Positions 1 through 6,314 of a DNA stretch of 8,287 bases are shown piece after piece; position 1 is the stretch's first letter, and each line of letters starts with the position of its first letter. The position numbers and the translations under genes are program-made. The stretch covers positions 65,666 through 73,952 of the forward strand of contig DKPV01000058.1 of assembly GCA_002471375.1 (NCBI GenBank). Direction: 5' to 3'. The notes beneath the pieces were generated by a model. The model was given only the letters and a program-made list of their open reading frames with translations, made no database searches and was not told the DNA's origin. This DNA is from Flavobacteriales bacterium UBA7325. GTDB taxonomy: Bacteria > Bacteroidota > Bacteroidia > Flavobacteriales_D > Crocinitomicaceae.

Positions 1-57
1 TCTAGTGTTCTCATATTTGCTCCCAGGATTACCAAGTCCGACGATTAAGTATTTCAT
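1..57 (-). CDS. pth: Peptidyl-tRNA hydrolase, N-terminal 19 codons only (runs off the window)
   Basis: The ATG is at 57-55 on the minus strand and the frame stays open to base 1. The visible peptide is MKYLIVGLGNPGSKYENTR, which matches the conserved N-terminus of bacterial Pth: a hydrophobic strand, then GLGNPG with the substrate-contacting Asn at residue 10, then the Y-x-x-TR segment that normally leads into the catalytic His near residue 20. The His itself lies outside the window. Pth is a cytosolic enzyme that cleaves peptidyl-tRNAs released from stalled ribosomes so the tRNA can be reused. The full family length is about 185-195 residues. It follows the exbD operon on the same strand, but a strong terminator lies between them, so it probably has its own promoter in 58-161. 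Confidence 0.9.
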   Translation of the reverse strand, partial: MKYLIVGLGNPGSKYENTR

Positions 58-77
58 TCTTCAATTAATTAGTTCGG

Positions 78-85
78 CCAAAGTA
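78..85 (-). promoter_or_regulatory. Weak candidate -7 box for pth
   Basis: On the minus strand this reads TACTTTGG, one mismatch from the Bacteroidota -7 consensus TAnnTTTG. It sits about 20 bases upstream of the pth ATG and downstream of the exbD terminator, where a promoter is expected. A TTG lies 23 bases further upstream, a little farther than usual for a -33 element. This is suggestive only. Confidence 0.2.
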
Positions 86-161
86 CGTTTTTTATGTCTA
101 ATTCATTTCAATCATTGAAGTACGTAGGCCATCTGGATCTAACATTTACAAAAATCGTGAC

Positions 162-195
162 AAAAAAAATCCCATTGCTCTATGAACAATGGGAT
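162..195 (-). terminator. Rho-independent terminator of the exbB-exbD operon
   Basis: Bases 187-195 and 169-177 form a perfect 9-bp stem (ATCCCATTG paired with CAATGGGAT) with a 9-base loop. On the minus strand the stem is followed by a run of Ts from the A-run at 162-168. It starts 18 bases after the stop codon of the short exbD, so it should end that transcript before pth. Confidence 0.85.
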
Positions 196-213
196 CTATG
201 AAATTTTAATCTC

Positions 214-729
214 TTAGTTTGCGTTCGTGTTATCTTTTACCGCGTATGCAATCTTCAATGCATCGATATCTTGTAATTCCTTGCGGATGTCGAAAATTAT
301 ACCTGAAGGTGCTCCCTCATCGGCTTTGATACATGTAATAACTTGTTCGATCGTAGCTGTCATTTGCGTAGGCTTCGATTCAAACTTATCCAACTTCCAA
401 CGCTTAATAGCATTCGTGTTGTAAAGTTCACCTGGATCAGGCTGAGCTACATTATCCAAGAAAAGAGCATATCCCATCTTGAACTGTTCTGCACGTGCAG
501 TGTTTCTTGGTGTACCTAAATACAAGAAATCAATCTCAGAACGTTGTTTGTAAGCCGTTAAATCCTGTGCTCTAGTACCCATTGGCTGAGTAACCTTTAC
601 TGTTGGATCAGATTCTTTACTCGTCGTTGCAACCATGAAGAAGAACAACAACATAAAAACGATATCCGGAAGGGACGAGGTATTAATACCTGGTGCCGGT
701 TTCTTTCCTCCTTTTGAAAACTTTGACAT
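214..729 (-). CDS. ExbD/TolR-family biopolymer transport protein (short paralogue)
   Basis: This 171-residue protein has the ExbD plan: a short basic N-terminus (residues 1-13), one transmembrane helix at about 21-36 (LPDIVFMLLFFFMVATT), and a periplasmic domain. Asp22 at the start of the helix matches the conserved proton-carrying Asp of ExbD/TolR (Asp25 in E. coli ExbD). The C-terminal part (about 125-165, ITCIKADEGAPSGIIFDIRK and on) matches the usual end of the ExbD periplasmic fold. Residues 60-120 look lineage-specific. It starts 6 bases after the stop of the longer exbD, so the two are almost certainly translated from one mRNA. The likely role is as a stator rod that, with ExbB, couples proton entry to an energy transducer. 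The partner (TonB, TolA or other) is not in the window, so exbD and tolR cannot be told apart. Confidence 0.9.
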   Translation of the reverse strand: MSKFSKGGKKPAPGINTSSLPDIVFMLLFFFMVATTSKESDPTVKVTQPMGTRAQDLTAYKQRSEIDFLYLGTPRNTARAEQFKMGYALFLDNVAQPDPGELYNTNAIKRWKLDKFESKPTQMTATIEQVITCIKADEGAPSGIIFDIRKELQDIDALKIAYAVKDNTNAN

Positions 730-735
730 ACGTTT

Positions 736-1530
736 CTAGTTTTTAGGTGTTACTTCAATGATACGATCCGGGTAAAGCAACTTGAGAAGGTCGAACTTCG
801 CTTTGTACTCTAAGTTACTTGCATCATCCGCCAACTTGGCGATAATTGAAGCATAACCAAGTCCAAAAATTTCTTTTGCAGAATCATCTCTCATTTCAAA
901 GATAGCCTCTTCAATTTCCGATTGAATTTTTGCAAAGAGTTCATAATCCGTTCTATCTTGAACTTCGATACGAATGTGCGCTTGAGATGAAATCTCAGGT
1001 AACATCTTCTTACCGTATAGGTTCAATGCAAACTTTTTCTTTTCCCATTGTGAAACTTCGTTCCACATAAAAGAGATTAATGTTTCCTCAGCTCCTTCTT
1101 GCTCTTCTACTTCTTCAGCTGCTTTAATAGCCGCTTGAATACGTGACTCAATTCCTGCTTTAGAAATTCTAGAGAAGAACGGAAAGTTATTCCCAGGATG
1201 ATTTGGATCCCCCATCGCTGCCATCATAGCATCACCACTTAGTTCTGAGTTAATTCGGTAGAATTCAAGAATTCTTTCCGAAATATCATCAGGGTTTTCC
1301 ATCAATTCATCACGTACCATTAGCTGATTCGCGCTATTCGCTTTGATTGCTAAAATATCACGTTCAGGTACTGGCGCGGGTGGTATAACAACCTCAACGT
1401 TTTTAGGGATATCACGGATATACGCTTTATCTCTGTCCATCGTCGTAGTTACCAAGAAGAAAATTAATAGCAGGAAGGCGATGTCAGCCATCGAACCAGC
1501 ATTAATTTCAGGTATATCTCGCTTCGCCAT
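736..1530 (-). CDS. ExbD/TolR-family protein with an enlarged periplasmic region
   Basis: At 264 residues this is almost twice the usual ExbD length (about 140). The N-terminus is standard: a short cytoplasmic segment, then a helix at about 13-31 (GSMADIAFLLLIFFLVTTTM), with Asp16 in the place of the essential proton-binding Asp. Residues about 40-75 and 183-215 look like the two halves of the ExbD periplasmic fold; AHIRIEVQDRTDYELFAKIQ resembles the beta-helix unit near the end. Between them lies an extra stretch of about 100 residues, partly acidic (EEVEEQEGAEE, 139-149), and a helical tail of about 50 residues follows. The acidic segment could be an exposed linker or coiled coil. The gene starts 9 bases after the four-helix protein and ends 6 bases before the second exbD. 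I am sure of the family but not of the substrate or transducer. Confidence 0.88.
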   Translation of the reverse strand: MAKRDIPEINAGSMADIAFLLLIFFLVTTTMDRDKAYIRDIPKNVEVVIPPAPVPERDILAIKANSANQLMVRDELMENPDDISERILEFYRINSELSGDAMMAAMGDPNHPGNNFPFFSRISKAGIESRIQAAIKAAEEVEEQEGAEETLISFMWNEVSQWEKKKFALNLYGKKMLPEISSQAHIRIEVQDRTDYELFAKIQSEIEEAIFEMRDDSAKEIFGLGYASIIAKLADDASNLEYKAKFDLLKLLYPDRIIEVTPKN

Positions 1531-1539
1531 ATGCGTAAT

Positions 1540-2013
1540 CTATTTTTTAAGTTTCATCACGGCACCAGCAAGAATTGCCAATATCCCGATGCTAATCCCA
1601 ACGATTGCTGTCCATAGTCCAGCCGTGGTAGCATTAATTGTCGACAAATCAACTTGTGATTCCTCTCTCAATTGTAATGTCTCATTCGTGTCAGCAGTTC
1701 CAGCCATTAATATTACCAAGTAGATAACAAGTGCTGCCACAATTCCTGCAATAGAAATTAGTGTACGCTTCGGGTTAGAAATTAATTGTACTACGAAGAA
1801 TAGTAAAATTAAACCAACTCCAACAAAAATGATAAATGCGGTAAAGTTAGTCGCTACAGCAAGTTCTGTCCCATCGCGAAATGCTTCAAACTCTTCTGTT
1901 GCTAATCCTTCCGGCTCAGGCCCACCAAGTAAAAAGATACATGATAGAACACCTGTTGCAATCAATACAACCTTTAGGATCGTTAAATATAAATTCAGTT
2001 TTTGCAACTTCAT
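1540..2013 (-). CDS. Unknown four-helix membrane protein of the exbB-exbD operon
   Basis: I do not recognise a named family for this 157-residue protein. It shows four hydrophobic segments, at about 11-30, 55-78, 84-105 and 131-153. Basic ends (MKLQK at the N-terminus, MKLKK at the C-terminus) suggest both termini are cytoplasmic. The loop after helix 1 (31-54, GGPEPEGLATEEFEAFRDGT) and the loop after helix 3 (106-130) are acidic and would face the periplasm. It lies between exbB (59 bases after its stop) and the long exbD (9 bases before its start), which suggests it belongs to the same inner-membrane complex as an accessory or assembly subunit. That role is inferred from position alone. An AGGA just ahead of the ATG may help translation. 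There is no signal peptide separate from helix 1 and no catalytic motif. Confidence 0.8.
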   Translation of the reverse strand: MKLQKLNLYLTILKVVLIATGVLSCIFLLGGPEPEGLATEEFEAFRDGTELAVATNFTAFIIFVGVGLILLFFVVQLISNPKRTLISIAGIVAALVIYLVILMAGTADTNETLQLREESQVDLSTINATTAGLWTAIVGISIGILAILAGAVMKLKK

Positions 2014-2072
2014 TCCTATGTGTTTTAAAAGTTAATGATCAATAATTGTACGTGTCCGATTGAATCGAAAAC

Positions 2073-2927
2073 CTACGCTTTAGTGATCTTGTGCTTCAGC
2101 ATCATATCTACAAGAGAGATAGAAGCATCTTCCATTTCATTTACCATTCCATCAATTTTCGAAACGATATAATTGTAAAAGATCTGAAGAATAATCGCTG
2201 CGATCAAACCGAATACAGTTGTCAAAAGCGATACTTTAATACCACCCGCAACAGTTGTAGGTGATACCTGACCATCTTCAATAATTTTATCAAAGGCGAA
2301 GATCATCCCGATTACCGTACCCAAGAAACCAAGCATGGGTGCAAGTGCGATAAACAACGACAACCATGAAAGTCCTTTCTCCATAAGTCCCATCTGAACT
2401 CCTCCGTAAGAAACAACTGACTTCTCAACCATCTCAATTCCTTCATCGGTACGATCAAGACCTTGGTAATAGATAGAAGCAATTGGCCCTCTAGTGTTAC
2501 GACAAACATCTTTAGCTGCATCCACTCCACCGTTTTTGAGTGCAGTTTCAACCTCATCTAAGAACTTTTTGGTATTAATTGTTGACAGGTTAAGGTAAAT
2601 GATACGCTCAATTGAGAGCGCTAAACCAATAATCAAACAAATCAACGGCAGTGTCATCCATAACGGTGAACCATCGATAAATTGTTTTTTCAACTCTTGA
2701 ACAAATGTCAATTCCGCTTTTTCATCTTCAGCGCCTTCAGTGTTTTCACCTGCTGTTGCTTCCGTCATATCTGGACCAGCTACTGCTTCAGTAGTATCTT
2801 CCTCGATAACTTCCTCTGTTGGCGCTGCATTTGGATCCGCGTCAGGATCTTGTTGAGCATTTGAAAAACTTGCAAAACCAAATGTGATTACTGCGGCAAA
2901 TGCTAAAGAACTAATTACTTTTTTCAT
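2073..2927 (-). CDS. MotA/TolQ/ExbB-family proton-channel protein with signal peptide and acidic N-terminal arm
   Basis: This 284-residue protein begins with a clear signal peptide (MKKVISSLAFAAVITFGFAS, likely cut after SNA at residue 24). An acidic arm follows: 17 Asp/Glu and one Lys in residues 25-72. The channel part has helices at about 88-110, 187-211 and 232-255. The second holds LGFLGTVIGM (199-208), the hallmark of ExbB/TolQ/MotA, and the third has the usual Thr-rich start (SLLTTVFGLIAA). The large loop at 111-186 is cytoplasmic, as in ExbB. A cleaved signal peptide fits the known periplasmic N-terminus of ExbB. It is the first gene of the operon with the four-helix protein and two exbDs, so it probably forms the pentameric channel around the ExbD helices. 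The general role (proton-driven energy transduction) is firm. Whether it serves TonB transport, Tol-like or another task is open. Confidence 0.92.
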   Translation of the reverse strand: MKKVISSLAFAAVITFGFASFSNAQQDPDADPNAAPTEEVIEEDTTEAVAGPDMTEATAGENTEGAEDEKAELTFVQELKKQFIDGSPLWMTLPLICLIIGLALSIERIIYLNLSTINTKKFLDEVETALKNGGVDAAKDVCRNTRGPIASIYYQGLDRTDEGIEMVEKSVVSYGGVQMGLMEKGLSWLSLFIALAPMLGFLGTVIGMIFAFDKIIEDGQVSPTTVAGGIKVSLLTTVFGLIAAIILQIFYNYIVSKIDGMVNEMEDASISLVDMMLKHKITKA

Positions 2928-2974
2928 GTTCTATAAAGATTAATTAAATCGTATTCTTTGTTAAAATTTCAAGC

Positions 2975-2982
2975 CAAAAATA
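2975..2982 (-). promoter_or_regulatory. Candidate -7 promoter box for the exbB operon
   Basis: The minus strand reads TATTTTTG, an exact match to the Bacteroidota -7 consensus TAnnTTTG. It lies 47 bases upstream of the exbB ATG, giving a leader of about 40 bases. A clear TTG at the -33 position is not visible. The region is very T-rich, so chance matches are easy. Confidence 0.4.
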
Positions 2983-3212
2983 ACAAAAATTATTTCACGC
3001 TTGTGACTAAGTATTTTTATTCGAAAAAAATCCTCGGCTATTGATGAAATTTGGGGCTGCCTAGCGCATTAATAACTCATAAATAGGTTCGAAATTCGAA
3101 GATACAGATTATCTAAACAAAGAAGATGGCAAACTGCTAGAAATTGATTCAGTAAGATCTATTGTTGAGTGAAGTGTGCCCTACTGACATCTATTCTTGT
3201 TAAATGAGAACC
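2983..3212. other. Non-coding stretch between the exbB promoter and the gene remnant
   Basis: No intact gene, RNA or terminator is visible here. The only coding-like segment is on the plus strand at 3083-3172, a 29-codon open stretch without a start codon. It ends FEDTDYLNKEDGKLLEIDSV and a few more residues before TGA, and could be the tail of a lost gene. The stretch may also carry upstream control sites for exbB, but no repeat or operator stands out. Confidence 0.4.
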
Positions 3213-3491
3213 CTACCAATTGGTTATAACTGCCTCAAGATTAGAATCAAGCGTAAGGTACACTACTACATCTGGCTTTATCCTATCTATTATGTCCCCG
3301 TTTAACTTGTATTGCCAAGCATCAAAAATAAATACACTCTCTTCAAAGTATTCTCTTAGAAATGGCATCATTTGGTGTCCAAAAGAATCTCTAATGAATA
3401 GAATTTTCAATCCGGATGAGTCCGATTTGATTTAAATCGCTTGAATAAAAATGCCATTCCATTGAAGATCATTATTTGTACAGAACAAGAA
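3213..3491 (-). pseudogene. Remnant of a DHHW/AlgX-like SGNH-hydrolase-type gene (C-terminal part)
   Basis: The longest open piece (3213-3431) encodes about 72 residues with KILFIRDSFG, then MMPFLREYF, SVFIFDAWQY and IKPDVVVYLTLDS. This is the conserved C-terminal pattern of AlgX/AlgJ and DHHW proteins (polysaccharide O-acetylation), where the Ser of the DSF motif is the nucleophile. Continuing upstream in the same frame, past a TAA at 3434-3432, the sequence reads NNDLQWNGIFIQAI. That resembles the family's D-x-HWN-x-x-GAF-x-AY motif, with the His replaced by Gln and residues lost. Complete members have roughly 350-400 residues, so most of the gene is gone and the frame is broken. A TTG at 3410 could serve as a start for 65 codons, but a functional product is unlikely. 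It lies just past the tRNA-Ser terminator on the same strand. Confidence 0.65.
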
Positions 3492-3564
3492 GAGAGACAC
3501 TTTTCGGTCGCTCATCGTCACTTCATTCCGGTTCGAACCAAGTCCTCATCCATTCTCGCTAACG

Positions 3565-3594
3565 AAAAAAGGGCATCCTTTCGGGACACCCTTT
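3565..3594 (-). terminator. Rho-independent terminator after tRNA-Ser
   Basis: On the minus strand the RNA AAAGGGUGUCC pairs with GGAUGCCCUUU in an 11-bp stem (two G-U pairs) around a CGAAA loop, then runs into a T-tract of six (3570-3565, partly stem). It begins 6 bases after the 3' end of the tRNA. The G-U pairs form only in minus-strand RNA, and the T-tract lies only on that side, so it acts for the tRNA or for the whole ansA-tRNA transcript. Confidence 0.85.
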
Positions 3595-3600
3595 ATCAAG

Positions 3601-3685
3601 CGGAGAGAGGGGGATTCGAACCCCCGTTACATCTCTGTAAACACGCTTTCCAAGCGTGCGCGTTCAGCCACTCTGCCACCTCTCC
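3601..3685 (-). tRNA. tRNA-Ser (anticodon GGA)
   Basis: The 85-base cloverleaf reads on the minus strand from 3685 to 3601. The acceptor stem is GGAGAGG paired with TCTCTCC (one G-U) and discriminator base G, typical of serine. The anticodon stem-loop is CACGC-TTGGAAA-GCGTG, giving anticodon GGA for UCC/UCU codons. A long variable arm (around TTTACAGAGATGTAA) marks it as class II. The T-arm is GGGGG-TTCGAAT-CCCCC. The CCA end is not encoded (CTT follows), so CCA must be added enzymatically. It lies 39 bases after the ansA stop with no terminator between, so it may have its own promoter (TATTTTCG at 3707-3700 on the minus strand is a one-mismatch -7 box) or be cut from the ansA transcript. Confidence 0.96.
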
Positions 3686-3724
3686 ATTAATTCGGATGGC
3701 GAAAATACGAAATTCTCCTTTTGT

Positions 3725-4756
3725 CTAGCAAGTCATTTCTCCTCGGATGTTCGAACGAAGAATTTCCTCACATTTCTTTGGATCTCTTTCACCTAAAGCC
3801 ACCATCATTTTGGATACAGCAGCCTCGGTTGTTAAATCCAAGCCACCAATGACACCCGCTTCCTTGAAGATCGAACTCGTTTCATACATCCCCTGATGAA
3901 CAAATCCCGTGGTGCACTGAGTAATATTCAGGATGAAGCCACCTGATGAAATAAAATCAGAACAATAGTTTTTCATTAGTTCATCTTTAGGTGCGTTTCC
4001 TGCTCCAAATGATTCTAATATAATCCCATCCACCTTGTTACGATCAAAAATACTCTCATATATTGACAGGGCTAATCCTGGATATAATTTCAATACAGCG
4101 ACTCTATTATTTAACTTAGTATTAATAGACACAACACTATTCTTGCTACGATAGAGCTTAGCAGTATTAAATTCTATGTCCACACCAGCAGTAGCCAGTA
4201 ATGGGTAATTCGGAGACCTGAATGCTTGAAAATGAGAAGCAGAATCTTTCGTACTTCTATTTCCACGATACAAATGGTACTCAAAATAAATAGCCACTTC
4301 TTGAATCAAAGCTTCACCATCTTTGTTCTTTCTAGCGGCAATTTCAATTGCCGTTATCAAATTTTCTTTTCCATCGGTTCTTATGGTACCAATTGGTAAT
4401 TGCGATCCTGTTAGAATAACTGGTTTTGTTAACCCGGAAATAATAAAGCTCAACGCCGATGCAGTATAAGACATTGTATCTGAACCGTGCAAAACTACAA
4501 ACCCGTCATATTTGCTATAATTCTCATAGACTGTTTCTGCAATTTGGATCCAATCTTTCTCATTCATCATAGATGAGTCGATAGGTGTATCGAAACTCAT
4601 GGTTGTCATCTCAACATTTAGTCTTTTCAGCTCCGGGACATGCGAATAAATCAAATCATAGTCGAGCGTTTTCAACTGACCACTATCCGTGTCCTTAATC
4701 ATTCCAATTGTACCTCCTGTATATAGGATGAGAACCTTTGATTTAGCTTCAGCCAT
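3725..4756 (-). CDS. ansA: Type I (cytoplasmic) L-asparaginase
   Basis: The 343-residue protein hydrolyses L-asparagine to aspartate and ammonia. The N-terminal strand ends in YTGGTIGM, with Thr16 as the first catalytic Thr. LHGSDTM at 89-95 provides the second active-site pair, Asp93 and Thr94. Ser61 in DSSMM matches the substrate-binding Ser, and a Lys near 170 (NRSTKDS) is the likely catalytic Lys. With no signal peptide and a length near that of E. coli AnsA (338), it is the cytoplasmic type I enzyme rather than periplasmic type II. The C-terminal domain (about 215-343) carries ESFGAGNAP and TQCTTG, usual for the family. It starts 23 bases after tatD, the last protein gene of the galE-tatD cluster. 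The end (RGEMTC) looks natural, with no truncation. Confidence 0.95.
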   Translation of the reverse strand: MAEAKSKVLILYTGGTIGMIKDTDSGQLKTLDYDLIYSHVPELKRLNVEMTTMSFDTPIDSSMMNEKDWIQIAETVYENYSKYDGFVVLHGSDTMSYTASALSFIISGLTKPVILTGSQLPIGTIRTDGKENLITAIEIAARKNKDGEALIQEVAIYFEYHLYRGNRSTKDSASHFQAFRSPNYPLLATAGVDIEFNTAKLYRSKNSVVSINTKLNNRVAVLKLYPGLALSIYESIFDRNKVDGIILESFGAGNAPKDELMKNYCSDFISSGGFILNITQCTTGFVHQGMYETSSIFKEAGVIGGLDLTTEAAVSKMMVALGERDPKKCEEILRSNIRGEMTC

Positions 4757-4779
4757 AATGTGTCTATTAAATTGTTCGC

Positions 4780-5559
4780 TTAATGTATGCCTGGCACATT
4801 AAATAGTTCCAAAGCATTTAGTGAGGTTTGCTCTTCAATAGTTTTAAGTGGCACCTGATATACATCAGTCAACTTTTCAGCAATATGAATCACGTAGCTA
4901 CTTTCATTTCGTTTACCTCTAAAGGGTACAGGCGTCAAATAAGGAGAGTCAGTTTCGAGAATTAAGTGCTTCAAATCAACGGTCTCTAATACCTTATCTA
5001 GTCCAGCCTTCTTATATGTCAGAACTCCCCCGATGCCTAGCTTGAACCCTCCATAACCAATGGCATGCATGGCCTGTTCTTCCGCCCCAGTAAAACAATG
5101 AAATACGCCTGTAAGTGAATCATCATTCAACTCGTCGAGAATCTCAAATATCTCGTCAAAAGCATCGCGTGCATGAATGGCTATTGGGATTTTCAATTCC
5201 TTTGCCCATTCAACTTGTTGACGAAAAGCTAAAGCTTGTTCTTTGACGAAAGCTTTATCCCAATATAAATCCATCCCTATTTCTCCGACTGCAATGTACG
5301 TTCTATTGAAAAGGTGTTTGCGCACGATTTCCAGACGTTCTTGCCAATCTTCCTTTACGGACCCTGGATGAAGCCCCATCATTGCAAAACAATTTTTAGG
5401 GTATTTTTCTTCTAGTTGATGCATGGCATCAATTGTATCTACATCGATATTCGGAAGAAGCATCTTCTCTACTCCAGCTGATATTGATCTTTCAATTATC
5501 AAATCGCGATCCTCATCAAATGCTGAATCAAATAGATGTGTATGCGTATCAATAAACAT
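4780..5559 (-). CDS. tatD: TatD-family metal-dependent hydrolase / 3'-5' DNA exonuclease
   Basis: This 259-residue protein is a TIM-barrel hydrolase of the TatD family. The metal-binding residues are all present: DTHTH at the N-terminus (His6, His8), Glu93 in VGEIGMD, His129 in IAIHAR, His154 in FHCFTG, and Asp204 in ETDSPYL. MGLHPG at 61-66 is also a family signature. Length is normal (about 255-265). Family members act as Mg-dependent DNA exonucleases with a proposed role in DNA repair or turnover; the old link to twin-arginine export came from the E. coli operon and is not supported as a function. TatD, YcfH and YjjV-type members cannot be separated here, so the symbol is generic. It starts 8 bases after the beta-barrel gene, implying co-transcription. 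Confidence 0.93.
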   Translation of the reverse strand: MFIDTHTHLFDSAFDEDRDLIIERSISAGVEKMLLPNIDVDTIDAMHQLEEKYPKNCFAMMGLHPGSVKEDWQERLEIVRKHLFNRTYIAVGEIGMDLYWDKAFVKEQALAFRQQVEWAKELKIPIAIHARDAFDEIFEILDELNDDSLTGVFHCFTGAEEQAMHAIGYGGFKLGIGGVLTYKKAGLDKVLETVDLKHLILETDSPYLTPVPFRGKRNESSYVIHIAEKLTDVYQVPLKTIEEQTSLNALELFNVPGIH

Positions 5560-5567
5560 GTTAGAAC

Positions 5568-6314
5568 TTAAAATAGTGAAACACTCAATCCCATCTGCAC
5601 ATGATTAAGTTTTGTACTAGAAGAATTCGAGAAGATCGTATTGAAGTTGTAGCTTCCGAAAAGTGCCCAGTTCCGAAGACCAAGCCTAACATGAGCAGAA
5701 TAAATCAGTCCATTTAAATCTGAAAACCCGTAATCTTTCTCAACATCTCTCGTAGAGCCATGACCAGTGACATACTTCGAATAAGCATTTACTTGATAAC
5801 CAACTTTACCCCCAAGGTGGAATTTAAAATGACGCCAGCTTTCCTTACGAAAGCGCAATTCTATTGGTATGGTAAAGCTATTTCCTCCAAAAATTCCTTT
5901 GTTAAATTTATCAATCGCAGATTTCTCCTGCCAAATTGTTGTCCCTGCCAATTCATCTTCGATAAGCAAACCATTGTGCCTTATCACCTTAAACTCATGC
6001 GAAACACCTAGACCCAATGATACCGTATTACCTTTTGACAGGGGAATATCGAACATAAAGTTGGTGTTTAGCCCTATTGATGACCAATGATTTTGAAAAA
6101 GATCTCGATCTCCGATCCAGTCATTATAGGTCACATCAAATATTAATCGATCATATTTTCTAACTTTTTCAACCTTGGCGGGCTTCAAACCTGTGAAGTA
6201 CCAAATAAATCCAGGGCGAAATCGAGAGACCTCGTTTTCTCCTTTACCATCGTATTGCGCAGTAGCCGTAAAGCTTGCCAAACAAAGAATTAGTATCGTT
6301 AGATTCTTAATCAT
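5568..6314 (-). CDS. Outer-membrane beta-barrel protein, function unknown
   Basis: The 248-residue protein has a signal peptide (MIKNLTILILCLASFTATAQ, likely cut after Ala19). The rest is made of alternating hydrophobic and polar strands rich in Tyr, Phe, Gly and Asn, such as VSLGLGVSHEFKVI, FKFHLGGKVGYQV and AHVRLGLRNWALFGSY. It ends in MGLSVSLF, with the aromatic C-terminal residue expected of an outer-membrane barrel. About 8-10 strands would fit the length, as in the small barrels common in Bacteroidota (PorT-like or OmpA-like barrel folds). I cannot name a substrate. Its ATG overlaps the end of galE by 8 bases and its stop is 8 bases before tatD, so it sits inside an operon whose other members are soluble enzymes. 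No OmpA peptidoglycan-binding domain is present. Confidence 0.82.
   Translation of the reverse strand: MIKNLTILILCLASFTATAQYDGKGENEVSRFRPGFIWYFTGLKPAKVEKVRKYDRLIFDVTYNDWIGDRDLFQNHWSSIGLNTNFMFDIPLSKGNTVSLGLGVSHEFKVIRHNGLLIEDELAGTTIWQEKSAIDKFNKGIFGGNSFTIPIELRFRKESWRHFKFHLGGKVGYQVNAYSKYVTGHGSTRDVEKDYGFSDLNGLIYSAHVRLGLRNWALFGSYNFNTIFSNSSSTKLNHVQMGLSVSLF

Noticed and set aside
107..119. Inverted repeat TTCAATCATTGAA upstream of pth as an operator
   Set aside because: It is short, AT-rich and single-copy, and nothing ties it to a regulator.
2312..2557. Minus-strand open frame of 81 codons inside exbB
   Set aside because: It is a shifted-frame shadow of the well-conserved ExbB channel region.
214..2927. 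Zorya-type or other defence system built on a MotAB/ExbBD-like motor
   Set aside because: Zorya pairs the motor with ZorC/ZorD or ZorE. No helicase, nuclease or such partner is in this operon, and the second ExbD and terminator fit a transport motor better.
214..2927. GldL/GldM gliding and T9SS motor
   Set aside because: GldL has a different two-helix layout and GldM is about 500 residues long. The proteins here carry ordinary ExbB (LGFLGTVIGM) and ExbD signatures.
3088..3100. Double TTCGAA motif as a regulatory repeat
   Set aside because: Two six-base palindromes side by side in AT-rich DNA, with no further copies nearby; chance is enough.
3526..3545. A second tRNA, suggested by GGTTCGAACC at 3530-3539
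   Set aside because: The T-loop-like core is a palindrome, but the next T-stem pair fails on either strand and no acceptor or anticodon arm fits.
3441..3728. Plus-strand open frame of 95 codons across the tRNA
   Set aside because: It runs antisense through tRNA-Ser and its terminator, and its translation has no protein-like pattern.
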